This document shows positions 12,683-24,393 of a stretch of 64,000 bases of DNA, piece after piece. The translations under genes were made by a program, and so were the position numbers. Every line of letters starts with the position of its first letter. Position 1 is the first letter of the stretch. Origin of the DNA: Laburnicola sp. R22_1 (Eukaryota; Ascomycota; Dothideomycetes; Pleosporales; Didymosphaeriaceae); the NCBI GenBank assembly GCA_014281115.1, contig JACONQ010000016.1, forward strand, positions 1,240,001 through 1,304,000. The letters are read 5' to 3'. Under the pieces are notes generated by a model. That model was not told the DNA's origin. It did no database searches and saw only the letters and a list, made by a program, of their open reading frames with translations.

Positions 12683-13833
12683 TATAGCATTAAATTAACT
12701 ACCTAGGGGTAGCACGACAAAGGCTTTTATCTTAAATAATATAATAAAAAAAGCAGAGCCCCCTGCTTAGTAATTAAAAAGAGCGTAAAAAAGGTAATTA
12801 TAAAAAAAAGCGCGTTTAAACTGCTAAGCGAGCTTAGCGGTCTTGGCGCGCACAGTTCCTACATGCAAAGTTAATTTATAAGAAAAGGCTATAGTTAGAA
12901 CTTTAGAGAAGGAATAAAGGCTTTAGGGTAGCTACGCTATAAGCTATCTCTTCTCTACTATTCTAAGTCGCAAACTACTATCCTAATTATCACAAATAAT
13001 ACAAGTTAATATATTAATAGATATATACTACTATGCTTATAGTAGTAAAATAAGGGTAATATATACTAGATACACTATTACTCTATTGTCGCATTAAGGT
13101 TATCCTTAATAAATCTTCTTCTATTACTATTTTTCTACGCCCTACTATCTATTTAGGCATTAATATTATTCCTAAAGAAGTACTTGCTATTGCTAAAAAG
13201 TACACGCTAAAGATGCGCGTCGCTACTATTAAAGTAACTACGCTAGAGTTCTATTCTATTTAAATGCTTATTTAGCGCAAGGAGTAGGTATACTTAACTA
13301 TCTATAAGGTAGTCCTAGTGTACTAGTTAGATTAGTAGCTTATCTAGTTCGTAAAGGACTATAAGATTAAATTCCTACTTTAGTGGATATAATTGCTCCT
13401 TGTTAGTAACTAAATCTAAGAAGGGAGGCAAAAGGTAAAGAATAAGGTGTTTATTAATAAGCTCTAGTATAATAAGAACGTTGCATAGATTCGCAAGATC
13501 CTTTTAGCTATTATTGCTATTATTACTATTAAGTTAGCTTATCTAAGTAAGTATACTATATAAGCGGCGTGTAAGCATAAATAACTAATAATAGTAGTAG
13601 TAATAAGCTAGGTGTGCTATATATAGTGTGAGTAAATCTTATATAGATTAGGAGCTTATAAGGTATAGATAGGGTGTAAGTAAGTTTAAACTATTGTTGT
13701 ATTATTAGGTAGTGTTTAAGGTTAGTCTTTAATTAGAATTAGGTACTATAAATAGTATATAATAATCTTCTATCTTAACTTACTTTAACCTTAAACTAAA
13801 AAAAAGATTAAAAAAGGTATTTAGTAAGCCGAC
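12683..13833. repeat. Unidentified 1.15-kb repeat, copy 2
   Basis: Second copy of the repeat at 10,975-12,117, separated from it by 565 bp of AT-rich DNA. This copy keeps slightly more CpG and encodes the parallel segment TPRPTIYLGINIIPKEVLAI. The two copies differ mainly by transitions. It lies at the downstream edge of Gypsy relic 2, so one copy may have inserted into that element. Confidence 0.7.
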
Positions 13834-16420
13834 AGTTTTAAGCTATAAAACTATAGTTTATCTAATTCTAGATCTACTAGAGGGTGTATTTCTAGTCTAG
13901 GAGAAAACTCTTCTAGTAAGTAGAAAGAAAAAGACTAGTATTCCTTATATTTAGTCTAGCTCTCTTCTTTTTTAAAGAGATTAAGCCTTCTAGGTAGAGC
14001 TTATATTACTAAGGCTATAGATATTTAGAGCTTAATATTTCTATTTCTTAAAAATCTTTTTTAAAAAGTTAGATTTTATAAGACTTAACCTAGTTATTTT
14101 TAGTATTAGTAGATATATCTTACTAATGTTATAAAAGAGTATTTGCCCTTAAGTTAATAGTTTCTAGTCTATATTAGAATATTATAATATAGTTACTAAT
14201 GGTATTAGCCTAACGTATATACTTTTTATTTAACTTTCTAGACTTTATAAAGTATATAAAGTTCTTATAATTAGTGTATATAAGTGTGTAGGATATAGCC
14301 TAAAATATATTATACTACTTCTTAGTTACTTTAATAATTATAAGTATTTCCGTATTATAAATTATATAGTTTGCCATTATAAAAGTGTGTTTAGTAAAAA
14401 AAGTAGACAATTAGGCTAAGGACTTCTTTTATATTAAACTATAAGAAGCAGGCTCTAGAGGCCTAGTCTAAGAAATTAGTCTTTAATACTTCTTTCTTTT
14501 TAGTATTAAAGTAGGCTAGTATAGGCTTAGTGCAGAATATTTTCTTTAGGTAGTTAAAGGCCTACTATTATTTCTACCTCTATACAAAGGAAATTTCCTT
14601 TCTAGTTAACTTTATATATAAAAATACTACTTTTAAGAAGTTCTTTATAAACCTCTAATAAAAGTTAGTAAATCCTAAAAACTCTAAACACCCTTTATAT
14701 TTATAGAAGAGGCCTAATTCTAAATAGCTTTAACTTTTTCTAAATCTATACTAATTTCTTTTTTACACTTTATAATAAATCTAAAGTACTTAGTCTTAGT
14801 AACTATAAACTCGCACTTCTTAATATCTAAGTATAGCCTTATTTTACCTAACTTCTCTACTACCTATTATATTTTGTCCTAATAGTCCCTTAAAGATCTA
14901 CTAGAAAATATAAGAATATTATCTATATAGGTAGAGTAAAAGTTATCTAAGTACTTTTTTAGAATATAGTTAATATATTTCTAGAAAGTACTTAGTGTAT
15001 TAGCTAGTCTAAAGAGAACTACTAGCTACTTATATAATCTAAACTAGGTTTAAAAGGCTATTTTCTATTTGTTTTTTTACTATTCTTAACTTATAAAAGG
15101 CCTAAATTATATCTAATTTTATTAGCTACTTAGCCTTAGTAAGAAGCTATAATATCTCCCTAATAAGGAGAAGGGGGTAGCAGTCCTTATTTAATAGGGT
15201 ATTTAACACTCTATAGTCTATATAAAATTATAAACCTTTTTTAGATTTTTTTATAAATAACACTAGTACTATAGCACTAAACTTACTTACCTAAATAAAG
15301 CTATAGTTAAAGTACTTTATTAGTTTCTTATAAAGAACTAGCAATTTCTTCTTTAATATACTATAGAGGGGCTAAAGAAGATCTCTAGGGTCTCTCTATT
15401 CTTCTTAATAAGGGGATTAAGTAATTAATCCTAAGGCCTTATAATAGGAGAAGTTTATTAGCTTATTCTCTTAAGAAAACTTCTACTTAGCCTAGGAGCT
15501 ACTTAGAAAAATAGTCTCTTAGGTCTACTTTAGCCTTTAGGGCTAGGACCTTCTAAATATTCTTAAGAAAGATAATAAAGACTATTAGCCTATTCTTTTT
15601 TTATATTTCTCCTATGTAAGGTTATAAACAATATAGTAAAGACTTTTTAACTAGGAATAAAAGTTTATCTCCCCTACTTATCTTTAATCCTTATATAGGA
15701 GGACCCTATATATATAGACTATTTTTCTTAGACTACTAATATAGTATTCTTCTTCTACTATAGTAATCTAAGAACTAATTTATAGTCCTTTTCTTTTCTA
15801 TTAATATAAGTCTATATTATTTTAATATGCCTCTTAATATCTATTTATATATAAGTAGCTTTATAAACTAAAAAGGTTACTTCTCTAAATCTCATTACTT
15901 AATAGAGATTATTTAAACTAATACATTATAGGTTAGCATTCCTAGTAAACTTTTTAGATATAAAAATAGTAATTAAACACCCTAAATTAAGTGTAGTATA
16001 TATAAAGGTAATATTATTAATAAAAGTATTTATAGTAATTAGTGTTACATCTAGCTATATCTTTCTATATATATTAAAGTTCTTCTTTAGTTTCTTTATA
16101 ATCTACTTTATCTCCTCCTTCTAATAACTTTTAGGGGAAGAAGCTAGTTTTCTAACTTTACTAAGCTGTTAATATTCTTATTATTACTATTTATCTTTTA
16201 GGCCTTACTAGCCCTAGCTTATATTAGGGGTATTATAGCTTAGAGGTAATAACTTTAGACACTATATTTCTTTTTACTAAAGTAGAAGTATACTTCTTTT
16301 TTATAGCGCTTCTCTAACTTCTTTCTAAAGACCTATTTAGCACGCTTTTTAGTCTTTAGAGAGTTTACTTTAGTAGTTTTTATAGTGCTAGAATATATAA
16401 GTTTCTAATTTATAGTATTA
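13834..16420 (-). pseudogene. Ty3/Gypsy pol relic 2
   Basis: Minus-strand translation at about 14,902-14,940 reads YSTYIDNILIFSS, the RT YIDD box with Asp changed to Asn. It continues into LGKIRLYLDIKKCEF and TKYFRFII, the conserved block after the RT catalytic box in fungal Gypsy elements. Stops interrupt the frame at Gln and Trp positions. The upstream (higher-coordinate) part is too decayed to assign domains. It differs from relic 1 in sequence, so it is another family or lineage. Confidence 0.7.
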
Positions 16421-16531
16421 GTAAATTTAGTAAAGTAAAGGCTACTATATAAAAGGGCTTTAATATCTTTATATAGCAAATATTTTTCTTAACTATATTA
16501 ACTCTATCTATAAGTATTATAGTGGTGATTT

Positions 16532-16573
16532 GTTTTTTTTTGCGACTAAGGGGTTTCTAATAAAAATATTACA
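16532..16573 (+). repeat. Left half of a 115-bp family repeat split by the Copia element
   Basis: GCGACTAAGGGGTTTCTAA followed by AAAATATTACAATAAT equals the first half of repeats at 53,249, 58,246 and (inverted) 55,827 and 62,830. The second half resumes at 24,102, immediately after the Copia element and its ATAAT duplication. Confidence 0.8.
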
Positions 16574-16578
16574 ATAAT

Positions 16579-16867
16579 TGTTAAATAGGTACTCTATAGC
16601 TAGCTGTATAGATATTAAATTCTAATTCTCTATACTGGCAAGCGTGGAGGATGTATGGGGCGATTGTATAAGAAAAAAGAAATAATATAACAAAACAACT
16701 CAGTATTAATTGCTTGTCTCTAGAGAGAGTATAAATAGAAAGGAGACGATTCTGTAGCGTACGGGCCGCTGCGCACAGGCATTACGTAATCCCTATATAA
16801 TGCCATTGTGCGGCAATATTAAAACCTTAATATCCTTAGGTGCCCTTACCTATACGGTGTATAGACA
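16579..16867 (-). repeat. 3' LTR of the Copia element
   Basis: 289 bp, related along its whole length to 23,808-24,096. On the minus strand it starts TGTCTATACACCG and ends TTTAACA, giving the TG...CA ends of an LTR. Differences from the 5' LTR are almost all transitions. Confidence 0.88.
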
Positions 16868-17689
16868 CTAGTAACTTTTTGTTTTAAGGTTGCTATTAGT
16901 AGTTCCTTTCTCTGCACAAACTATCTACTTACTAATATTTACCCTATCTATTTATTATTCCTCTGTCCGTACGCCTCCTACTCTGACTAGTTTACTCTAG
17001 TTAATAGGAAGATTCTATTAAGTAACTATTTGTTATACTTTGCTGCTATTTGTTAGAGGCATAATTAGGCTTATTAGTAGTAGAGTAGCGATCTGGCTAA
17101 TAGCGGTCAAGGATAAGATTGCGTAGTTAACAATAAGATTACAGCAATAATATATTATTTGTACAGAGTTTTTTTGCTTAGTTTATTCCTTATATAATAG
17201 GTAGACCTAGTTGTCTTATCTATTTAGGTAGTGATATTAGGCAATTGTGTAATATTAGATAAGGGGAAGACAAGCGCTAATAAGGGGTAGGAATTAAGGC
17301 TCTAGACAAAAGAGAGAGGCATATAAGGTGGACTTTCCTTCCTTTATTCTTCTCTTTCTTATCCTCTACTTTAAACATTTCTCTATACGTATCCCTTCTC
17401 TCTAGCTCTTTTCTCTTTTTGTTAAGCTAATTCTCTATTTTATATAGTGCTAAATTGTGTTCTTTGTTGTATAATATCTTGTCTCTATATAATGCTAACT
17501 TAGTGTAGATAATAGCGCTTGTACTAGTAGGTCTTAACTAGCTAGGCCTTCTTAGCTTTAATGCTACTATAGTGGCTCTTCTAGGCGGAAGAATATATAT
17601 TACTCTCCTAACTAGTTTCTAAGCAAACTGTACGTTTATCTAGGGCATCTCTATTAATATAAGTTCTTCTATTCTTTACTTTTTATATA

Positions 17690-18085
17690 GATGCTAACTA
17701 TAGAAAATAGGCTAAGAAGTTGCGTATTGCACATTTGCCTTTACACAATATTAATATTATTCTTATAGCTAGTATAGACCTGCGTCTGTAGATTGCCAAG
17801 CTTATTTAGCATAAGGGCTACTTTCGCGCGCTTTTTGTCCAGTTGTGCAGTGTTCTTAGGGGCACTACGTGCGCTTACCGCTGTAGTAGTAACTCTGGCC
17901 CTAGGCCCTTTACTAAGTGTTGTATAGTGGTAAACTTCTAGGCGGAATTGTGCAGTTCTTGCATGTGGCAGAGCTATAGTGCTAGATATAATTATCGCAT
18001 AGAATAGGGCTAGATAGTAGAATAGACACTTCTAGATATTATCTATAAGTACTAGAATAAAAAACTCCTCTCTAAATAAATGTGT
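17690..18085 (+). pseudogene. Antisense cysteine-rich (DUF3716-like) relic inside Copia
   Basis: Between the end of the RT region and the 3' LTR, the plus strand (opposite to pol) carries a frame with CAYRCSSNSGPRPFTKCC and, after a stop where Trp or Gln is expected, ELCSSCMWQSYSARYNYR. The pattern CxxC, then GPF, then CC, then CxxC resembles the DUF3716 domain found in many ascomycete proteins. It is preceded by a CT-rich stretch (about 17,330-17,450) of the kind seen upstream of fungal genes. The frame is broken by TAG codons. It could be a captured host gene, an extra element gene, or a separate insertion. Confidence 0.45.
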
Positions 18086-18229
18086 ACTGTGTCTCTTCTC
18101 TTTCTATACAAATATTAGATAGAAAAATGCGTATTTTTAAGTAATATGTGCGTGCAAAAAGAATTAATTAAATGTATTGCGCAAAAAAATAGATAAATAA
18201 TAAAGAAATTGTGCTGTATAAAGGCTAGG

Positions 18230-21200
18230 AAGAGCTTGTGCGAGCGGGCTTAAGGCGATCCACTAATGCTTTAATAGTGATTGTTAAGGTATTACTAGAG
18301 ATTAAGGACTCTAGAGTCTAGTTTAGGGCCTTCTTTATATAGGCATTAGCAGGGTTATCCTTTCTATTAATCTATCTAATCTTAGAAATCTCGCGGTGCT
18401 TATACAATTTGCGGAGTGATATAATATTAATTATAAGGCGCTTCTTTTTTGTGGTTCCTAGTTATATAAGGTAGTTATAGAGAGACTTTAAATCTATATA
18501 GACAACTATAGAAATTAGCAATAGACTAAACGTGCGTATAATCTTCTAAAGAGTTGTGCTAATAGTAATAGTACTATTAAACCCTTCTACTATACTATAT
18601 AGCTTACTAGTAAGAACGTTCTTTATTATTCTCTTACACTTAGTTAAATTATAGTGTATAATATTTACTAGGATTATAAAGTTATTACTATTATCTATAC
18701 AATGCTTATTACCTAGAGCGATTAGGAATTCTAGCTGTGAGCTTAGATTCTTATTATTGGCAAATAAGCTATTAGTAAAGATAAATAGCTTTGCGCGTTA
18801 AAGATCTAATAGTATAAAGGTAAGACCGCGCTTACTATTATTAATCTACTATTAGATTTGTGTGTTTAATACCTTAATATCTTTGTGTAAGAGTAATATA
18901 GTCTAAGCGGCAATAGACAAATTAAATGCGGCTTTTAGTTAGCATATAAATATAATATAGATGCCTCTTATATGCTGCTCTATATACCTCTAAGTAATTT
19001 TCTTATCTTTAGAGTTAATTGTGTAAAGGCCCTTTGCTTGCCCTTTTTATATAAGAACTATAGTATTATATATAAGCTAAATTCTTCTACTATTAAACTT
19101 AATAGATTGGTCCTTAGCAAGGATAGTCTTATTCTTTATATAGAAGGCTACTATCTTTAGCTCTTCTTCTTCTCTTTGTGTAAAGTTCTTATTAATAATA
19201 CTAAGAGTATTATTTGTCTAAAGACTAGTAATTCTAAAGGTGTGCTCTTCTTTATTAGTGATAAGCAGATATAGGTTGTACGACAAAGTTATTATGCTAA
19301 GTTTCTCTTTATAGTGGTTGTAGTAGGTCTTAAACTAGTAAAGACCTAATTTAGCAATACTATAGAGTAGTTGTATAATGTGGAAGATTGTGTCTTATAG
19401 AAAATTTATATATAGTTCCTTAGATAGTCTAGTATAGAGCATGCGATTTAGTTTGTTAGTAAACTAAATATAGGCCTAGGTAATATCTTATAGTTTAAAA
19501 TGCATTTTGTATATTGCCTAAAGGCTTACTCCTAATATAAGGAGTAGGCGCTGGCTTATTCTTTAGATAGTAGATAATTAGGTAAGGATTTTATTCTTTT
19601 TCTTACTAGAGTGGCTAGCAAACACAAGGCGAGATTTCTTATATAGTTAAGTAGTCTTGTCCTTAACTTCTTGTATAAGGCGGAGATTAAAAATTCTGCC
19701 CTTATACTTAGATAGGTTAAAGAGAAGAATCTTAAATGTGCTATTAGTAATAAGAGCGTCTATTTCTGTGCGATTAGATTCTTTAAAAAGTGCTCTAGGC
19801 GTTGTAATTATACCTTCCGCACAGAGCTTTAGAGATAGTTCTTAATTGCTTATCTCCTTCTGGATAAGGAATGCAGTATCCTTCCTTAGGCGGCCTCTCT
19901 TTCTCTTCTCTAAAGGATCCCTTTGCACAGGGGTAATATTATTTACTTTGTATAATAGTGGGAGAGTGTAATCTTCTATGCAATAGTACAGCTTAACTTG
20001 CGTACAGCGAAACTTTACTAGACTATTCTCTATATTAAGGATTATATCTCTATTCTTAATGCTCTTAATTTTATATAGGCCTATTTATCCACCTTTCTCT
20101 CTCTAGACCATAACCTTAGATTTAGGTAGGAGCTTAAGGGCTTTGTGTATTACTAATAGACTATTATAAGTATTTAGCGCATAATTAATATTAGTCTTGT
20201 CCCTTTTCTTCTATAATATTTTTATTGCCTTTTATACAGTATTTGTACGTGCTATAATGTTAGGCGATAGAAGAGAATCTATGCTAATCCTAGGATATGC
20301 GCTAAAGACTAGCCGTGTGGATATAAGGCTATCTAGACCTATAGTATTATTAATAGCTTTAATACCTATTTAGAGGATGTTCTTCTTATTTATACAATCT
20401 CTTAGTTTAGTCTTAAGAATATTAAAGGCTTTATAGAGGGGTGCGTGCAAACACTTAACCTTTTCTATTATCTAATATGCTTCTATAGGCATTTGCCTAT
20501 AGGTTATGCTAATAATCTTTGCGTAGTTTCTAAACTTATTTAATGCGAAGTTTGTACCTAGATTATGTATAATATAGTTAGGTAGATCTTAGTAGACATT
20601 AATCTAGTATTTATAGAGGACTTCCTATGCATCTTTTGCGGATATTAATTTTAAGAAGATTGTAGCTTAAAATAATGTGTCTGCATCTATAATATATAGT
20701 GCGTCTCCAGTTCTAATACGTAAAATATTAATAATAATCTTATAGTTAAAGTGAGTATTATCCTTAATAGTAAACTTAAAGCGACGCAGAGCTTATCTGT
20801 GCGATTAATAGTAGTGGCAAAACTTCTAAATTTTGTTTAGTACGATGGCATCTACTTTATAGCTAGCGTTAGTAAGCATCTTCTAAAGTCTTTCTATATA
20901 GGAATGTCCGAACTATTAATAAAGGCGACAGAGTTCTTATTTAGTAAAGAAGGATACAGTTTCTTTCTTGCTAATATTAAAGAAAGAGTGTCCCTATTTA
21001 CGTATAATAGGTATAGTTATGCTGTTCTTTTATATAATAATATTTAGAATATTATTAAAGTAGACACCTAGCTTATTAGTATTTGCTAGTAATAGTAGGA
21101 ATAGTATTAGAGTGTCTAGGATATGGTAGATAATCGTTTCTATTAGATTTGTAATTTGTATAGTTCCTAGAGATTCTTATAGGTTCTAACCTTTAAAGCT

Positions 21201-23210
21201 AATATTGGTGTTACTAGGTGTCTAATTAATCTTTATATAGGGGTTCTCTTATACGTATACCTCTAGCTATACTTTGCTAATAGTGGAAATTCTTACTATA
21301 TCTATATCCTATAGTTTACCTTAGTATATTATATAGTATTAATTTTTAAGGATAAACTATTCCGCATACTCTTTTAGCTTTGTCTTATAGATGTGTTCGC
21401 TAGTTATATGGTAAAGATAGGTAGTAGTGGTTAGATAGAATACTTAATTATTACCATTCTTATTATCTTTACTCTACTCCTCTTCTTTGTGCGAAATAGA
21501 TTCCTTATTATTATACTCTTCTATGTCCTAAATATATGACTGAAGAGTTTTATATAAAGACGTTTTATTATTATACTGTTTATAAAAGGTAATATACTGC
21601 CTTATTATACGGGTATACTTATCGCGCGGATGATTAGAAGACTAATAACCTTCCTTATAGCACACAAAATACTTTTTTAGTCTTATATAAATGTTGTTTA
21701 ATTAGGATCTAAATTGCGATAATAATAGTACAAATTATCTGCGAAATTCTTATTTATAAGGGACTAGTGGTCTGCCTCTTTATATAGAAAAGTTATGTTT
21801 GCAATTAGTGTAGTATATATTAGCCTCTTGCAAGTGCTAATTAGATTGGCAATTAATTACAACTTAGATTAATCTATAGAGATTAGCAAATAGAGCTTTA
21901 TAGGTAGGCTTAGGGGTAAATATAGTCTACTCTAGCTCTAGGTGTCTACGGCATGCTTGTATAATAGCAGTATAGAGAGAAATTTCCCTAGCGAAGTCCG
22001 CACCTAATACTCTCTATGCAAGGGTAAGCCTATTAATTATTGCCTCTAGGACTTTGTGCAGACTCTTATTAGGGTTTTTACGCTAGTATTGTGCGAAAGT
22101 TATTATGGTCTAGTTTGTCTAATACTAGTTATAGTTAATAGTAGTATTAAAGTAACTATTAAGTGCTTTATATAAGCACTTCAACAATTGTCTAGGATAG
22201 ATAGTATAGAGATAATACTATGCCGCACGGCTAGTAAGAATATCTAGAAAGATATCTAGGTATTAATCCTTAGTAATATCTAGGCGTTTGCATAGATCTA
22301 TAAAGATTCTAGTCTTATTTACCAAAATATTATATAGAGCTCTAGTATAGTTATTATCCTTGTTCTATGCCTTTTAAAATTAGATTATCTTATTAGCTAG
22401 AATTCTCTAAGGAGGTAGATTATGCTTGGGTAGAAGCTTATATAGGTTAGATTATAGTATAGGCTTAGTCTATATAGATTAGTATAGTGCCTATAATTTG
22501 CGTTTAACTAGTGGTGGCTCTATTTTATACAGCGTTTAATAATTACGAGTAGGTAGGTAAAATAGTAGTTGGATACTATATATAAAGAGTAGTGGTTTAT
22601 TTAGTTATTTGTATAAATAGAATTGTCTTTAGTACTTATATAAAGGTTCTCTTAAAATATTTGTAGGGACCTATAGCTATATAGATGCCTATAGTAGTAG
22701 TAGCTTACTTTGTTTAGATTTGTGCAATAGCCTAACTAGCTTAGGTATCTTTAAGATTAGCCTTAGTGTTTGCGTATAAGGAGTTAAGCGAGCTAGCAAA
22801 GGTAGTGTTATATAAGTAGTATCTATATTACCTTAGACTACTTTGTACAGCTTACTAGTATTTATAGCTCTAGTATTTGTTTTTAGCTTAATGCCCTTTT
22901 TTCTTAGGACTCCTATAAGCTTTCTCTTATACGCACGGCCTAACTCTAAAAAATAGTGTTCTTCCTATTCTTTAAAGTCTTCCTGGAATAACTCTAAGAA
23001 AGCTGTCCCTTTTTAGTATAATATATAATACTTAGTAATAGTATATGTCGCGTATAATTATATTTCTAATTAAGAAGGATTGTTTGCTATATTAATCTTA
23101 TTATTTTAATACATAGGTCTTGTTCCCTTACGTAGTATTTTCTCTAATATTCCTATTTCTTTAATATACTAATTGTATAGTCTAGTATACTTAGACATAT
23201 TAGTGTTGTC
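18230..23210 (-). pseudogene. Copia Gag-Pol polyprotein relic
   Basis: The minus strand carries four recognisable blocks. Near 23,000-22,850: LELGRAYKRKLIGVLRKKGI (N-terminal Gag). Near 22,090-21,930: KSLHKVLEAIINRLTLA then LGADFAREISLYTAIIQACR (Gag core). Near 20,750-19,850: TGDALYIIDADTLF, YIIHNLGTNFALNKF, LVFSAYPRISIDSLL and FRCTQVKLYC (integrase as in fungal Copia). Near 19,370-19,080: GLYxFKTYYNHYKEKL and REEELKIVAFYIKNKTIL (reverse transcriptase). Protease was not located. Many in-frame stops fall at presumed Trp or Gln positions, so the protein cannot be made. Confidence 0.8.
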
Positions 23211-23807
23211 TTATAAGGCGATAGGGACTTTGTGCGAGGTAGTAGAGGCTTCTTATAAGGTAGTAGGGATAGCTATTACGTAACTGGTTTGTTTAATAGG
23301 TTAGTTGTATAGAGAGTTACACTTTATTAAGGTTTGTTATTATCTAACTATGTCTTTATATAGTTACTAGTAGTGTGCTTAGTGCACTATCTCTTCTTAA
23401 ATCTTATATAGTAGCGATATCTATTTACTAACTTAATAAAAGAGTTAATCTGCTATCTCTATAAATAATAATAGGTTTTGTACGTCTTATATAATCGCTT
23501 TCTATATTTTATATAGTAGTAATATTTACTTACTAACTCTATAAAGGTTTAATTTGCTATTCTCTTACGTATAAAGGATAGGGTATAACAAAACAAATTA
23601 TATAGCTAATAATATCTTACATAATTGCTTTCTTTATTTTATCTAGTAGTAATATCTACTTACTAACTTTATAAAGTTTTTAGTCTACTATTCTCTTATA
23701 TATAAAGGATAGGATATATAAAATAAATTATATAGCTAATAATAACTCGTGCAATTCGTCTTTACTCTTGCTAATTTATAGTTAAGAATAAGTTAACTAC
23801 TAATTAG

Positions 23808-24096
23808 TGCTAAATAGGTACTCTATAGCTAGCTATATAGATATTAAATTCTAATTCTCTATACTAGTAAGCGTAAAGAGTGTATAGGGCAATTGTACAA
23901 GAAAAAGAAAATAACATAATAGAACGACTTAGTATTAATTGCTTGTCTCTCGAGAGGGTGCGAATAAAAAGAAGAAGATCCTGCAGTGTATAGGCTACAG
24001 TGCACGAACATTACATAATCTCTATATAATGCTATTATGTGGCAATATTAAAACCTTAACACCCTTAGGTACCCTTGCCCGTATAGTATATAGATA
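23808..24096 (-). repeat. 5' LTR of the Copia element
   Basis: 289 bp, partner of 16,579-16,867. The outer TG of the 5' end has become TA, and internal CpG sites are largely converted. It adjoins the ATAAT target duplication at 24,097-24,101. Confidence 0.88.
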
Positions 24097-24101
24097 ATAA
24101 T

Positions 24102-24158
24102 AGTAGATATCTCTCCTACTATTATATATATAGAAAAGCGTTTTAAGGTGTTAATAAT
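24102..24158 (+). repeat. Right half of the split 115-bp family repeat
   Basis: AGTAGATATCTCTCCTACT, then AGAAAAGCGTTTTAAGG and GTTAATAA, matching the second half of the repeats at 53,249-53,365 and 58,246-58,365. With 16,532-16,573 it rebuilds one unit. Confidence 0.75.
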
Positions 24159-24393
24159 AAGTATTATAAGGTTCTAGTTTTTAGAAATCTCTAGTATAAT
24201 TAGCCTATTCTATAAGTCTATATATAAGGCTCTCTAGTAAATATTTTTTAAGTTCTTCTAGTTATTTTTATTAGCCTTAGTAGCTAGGCGCATAAAGTTA
24301 GTATTAAACTTAGTTAGTAGGATTTTACCCTATTAGCTAAGAAATAGCCTATTTTATACTTACTTCTTTACTAACTTATTATAAAAGCTTATA

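Larger units (their letters stand above)
16579..24096 (-). mobile_element. Complete Ty1/Copia-type LTR retrotransposon (7,518 bp)
   Basis: Two LTRs of identical length (289 bp: 16,579-16,867 and 23,808-24,096) lie in the same orientation. They are flanked by the 5-bp direct repeat ATAAT (16,574-16,578 and 24,097-24,101). The internal region reads on the minus strand as Gag, integrase, then reverse transcriptase. The integrase-before-RT order is that of Copia. The element interrupts a dispersed 115-bp repeat at a defined point. All coding is broken by stops of RIP type. Confidence 0.9.
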
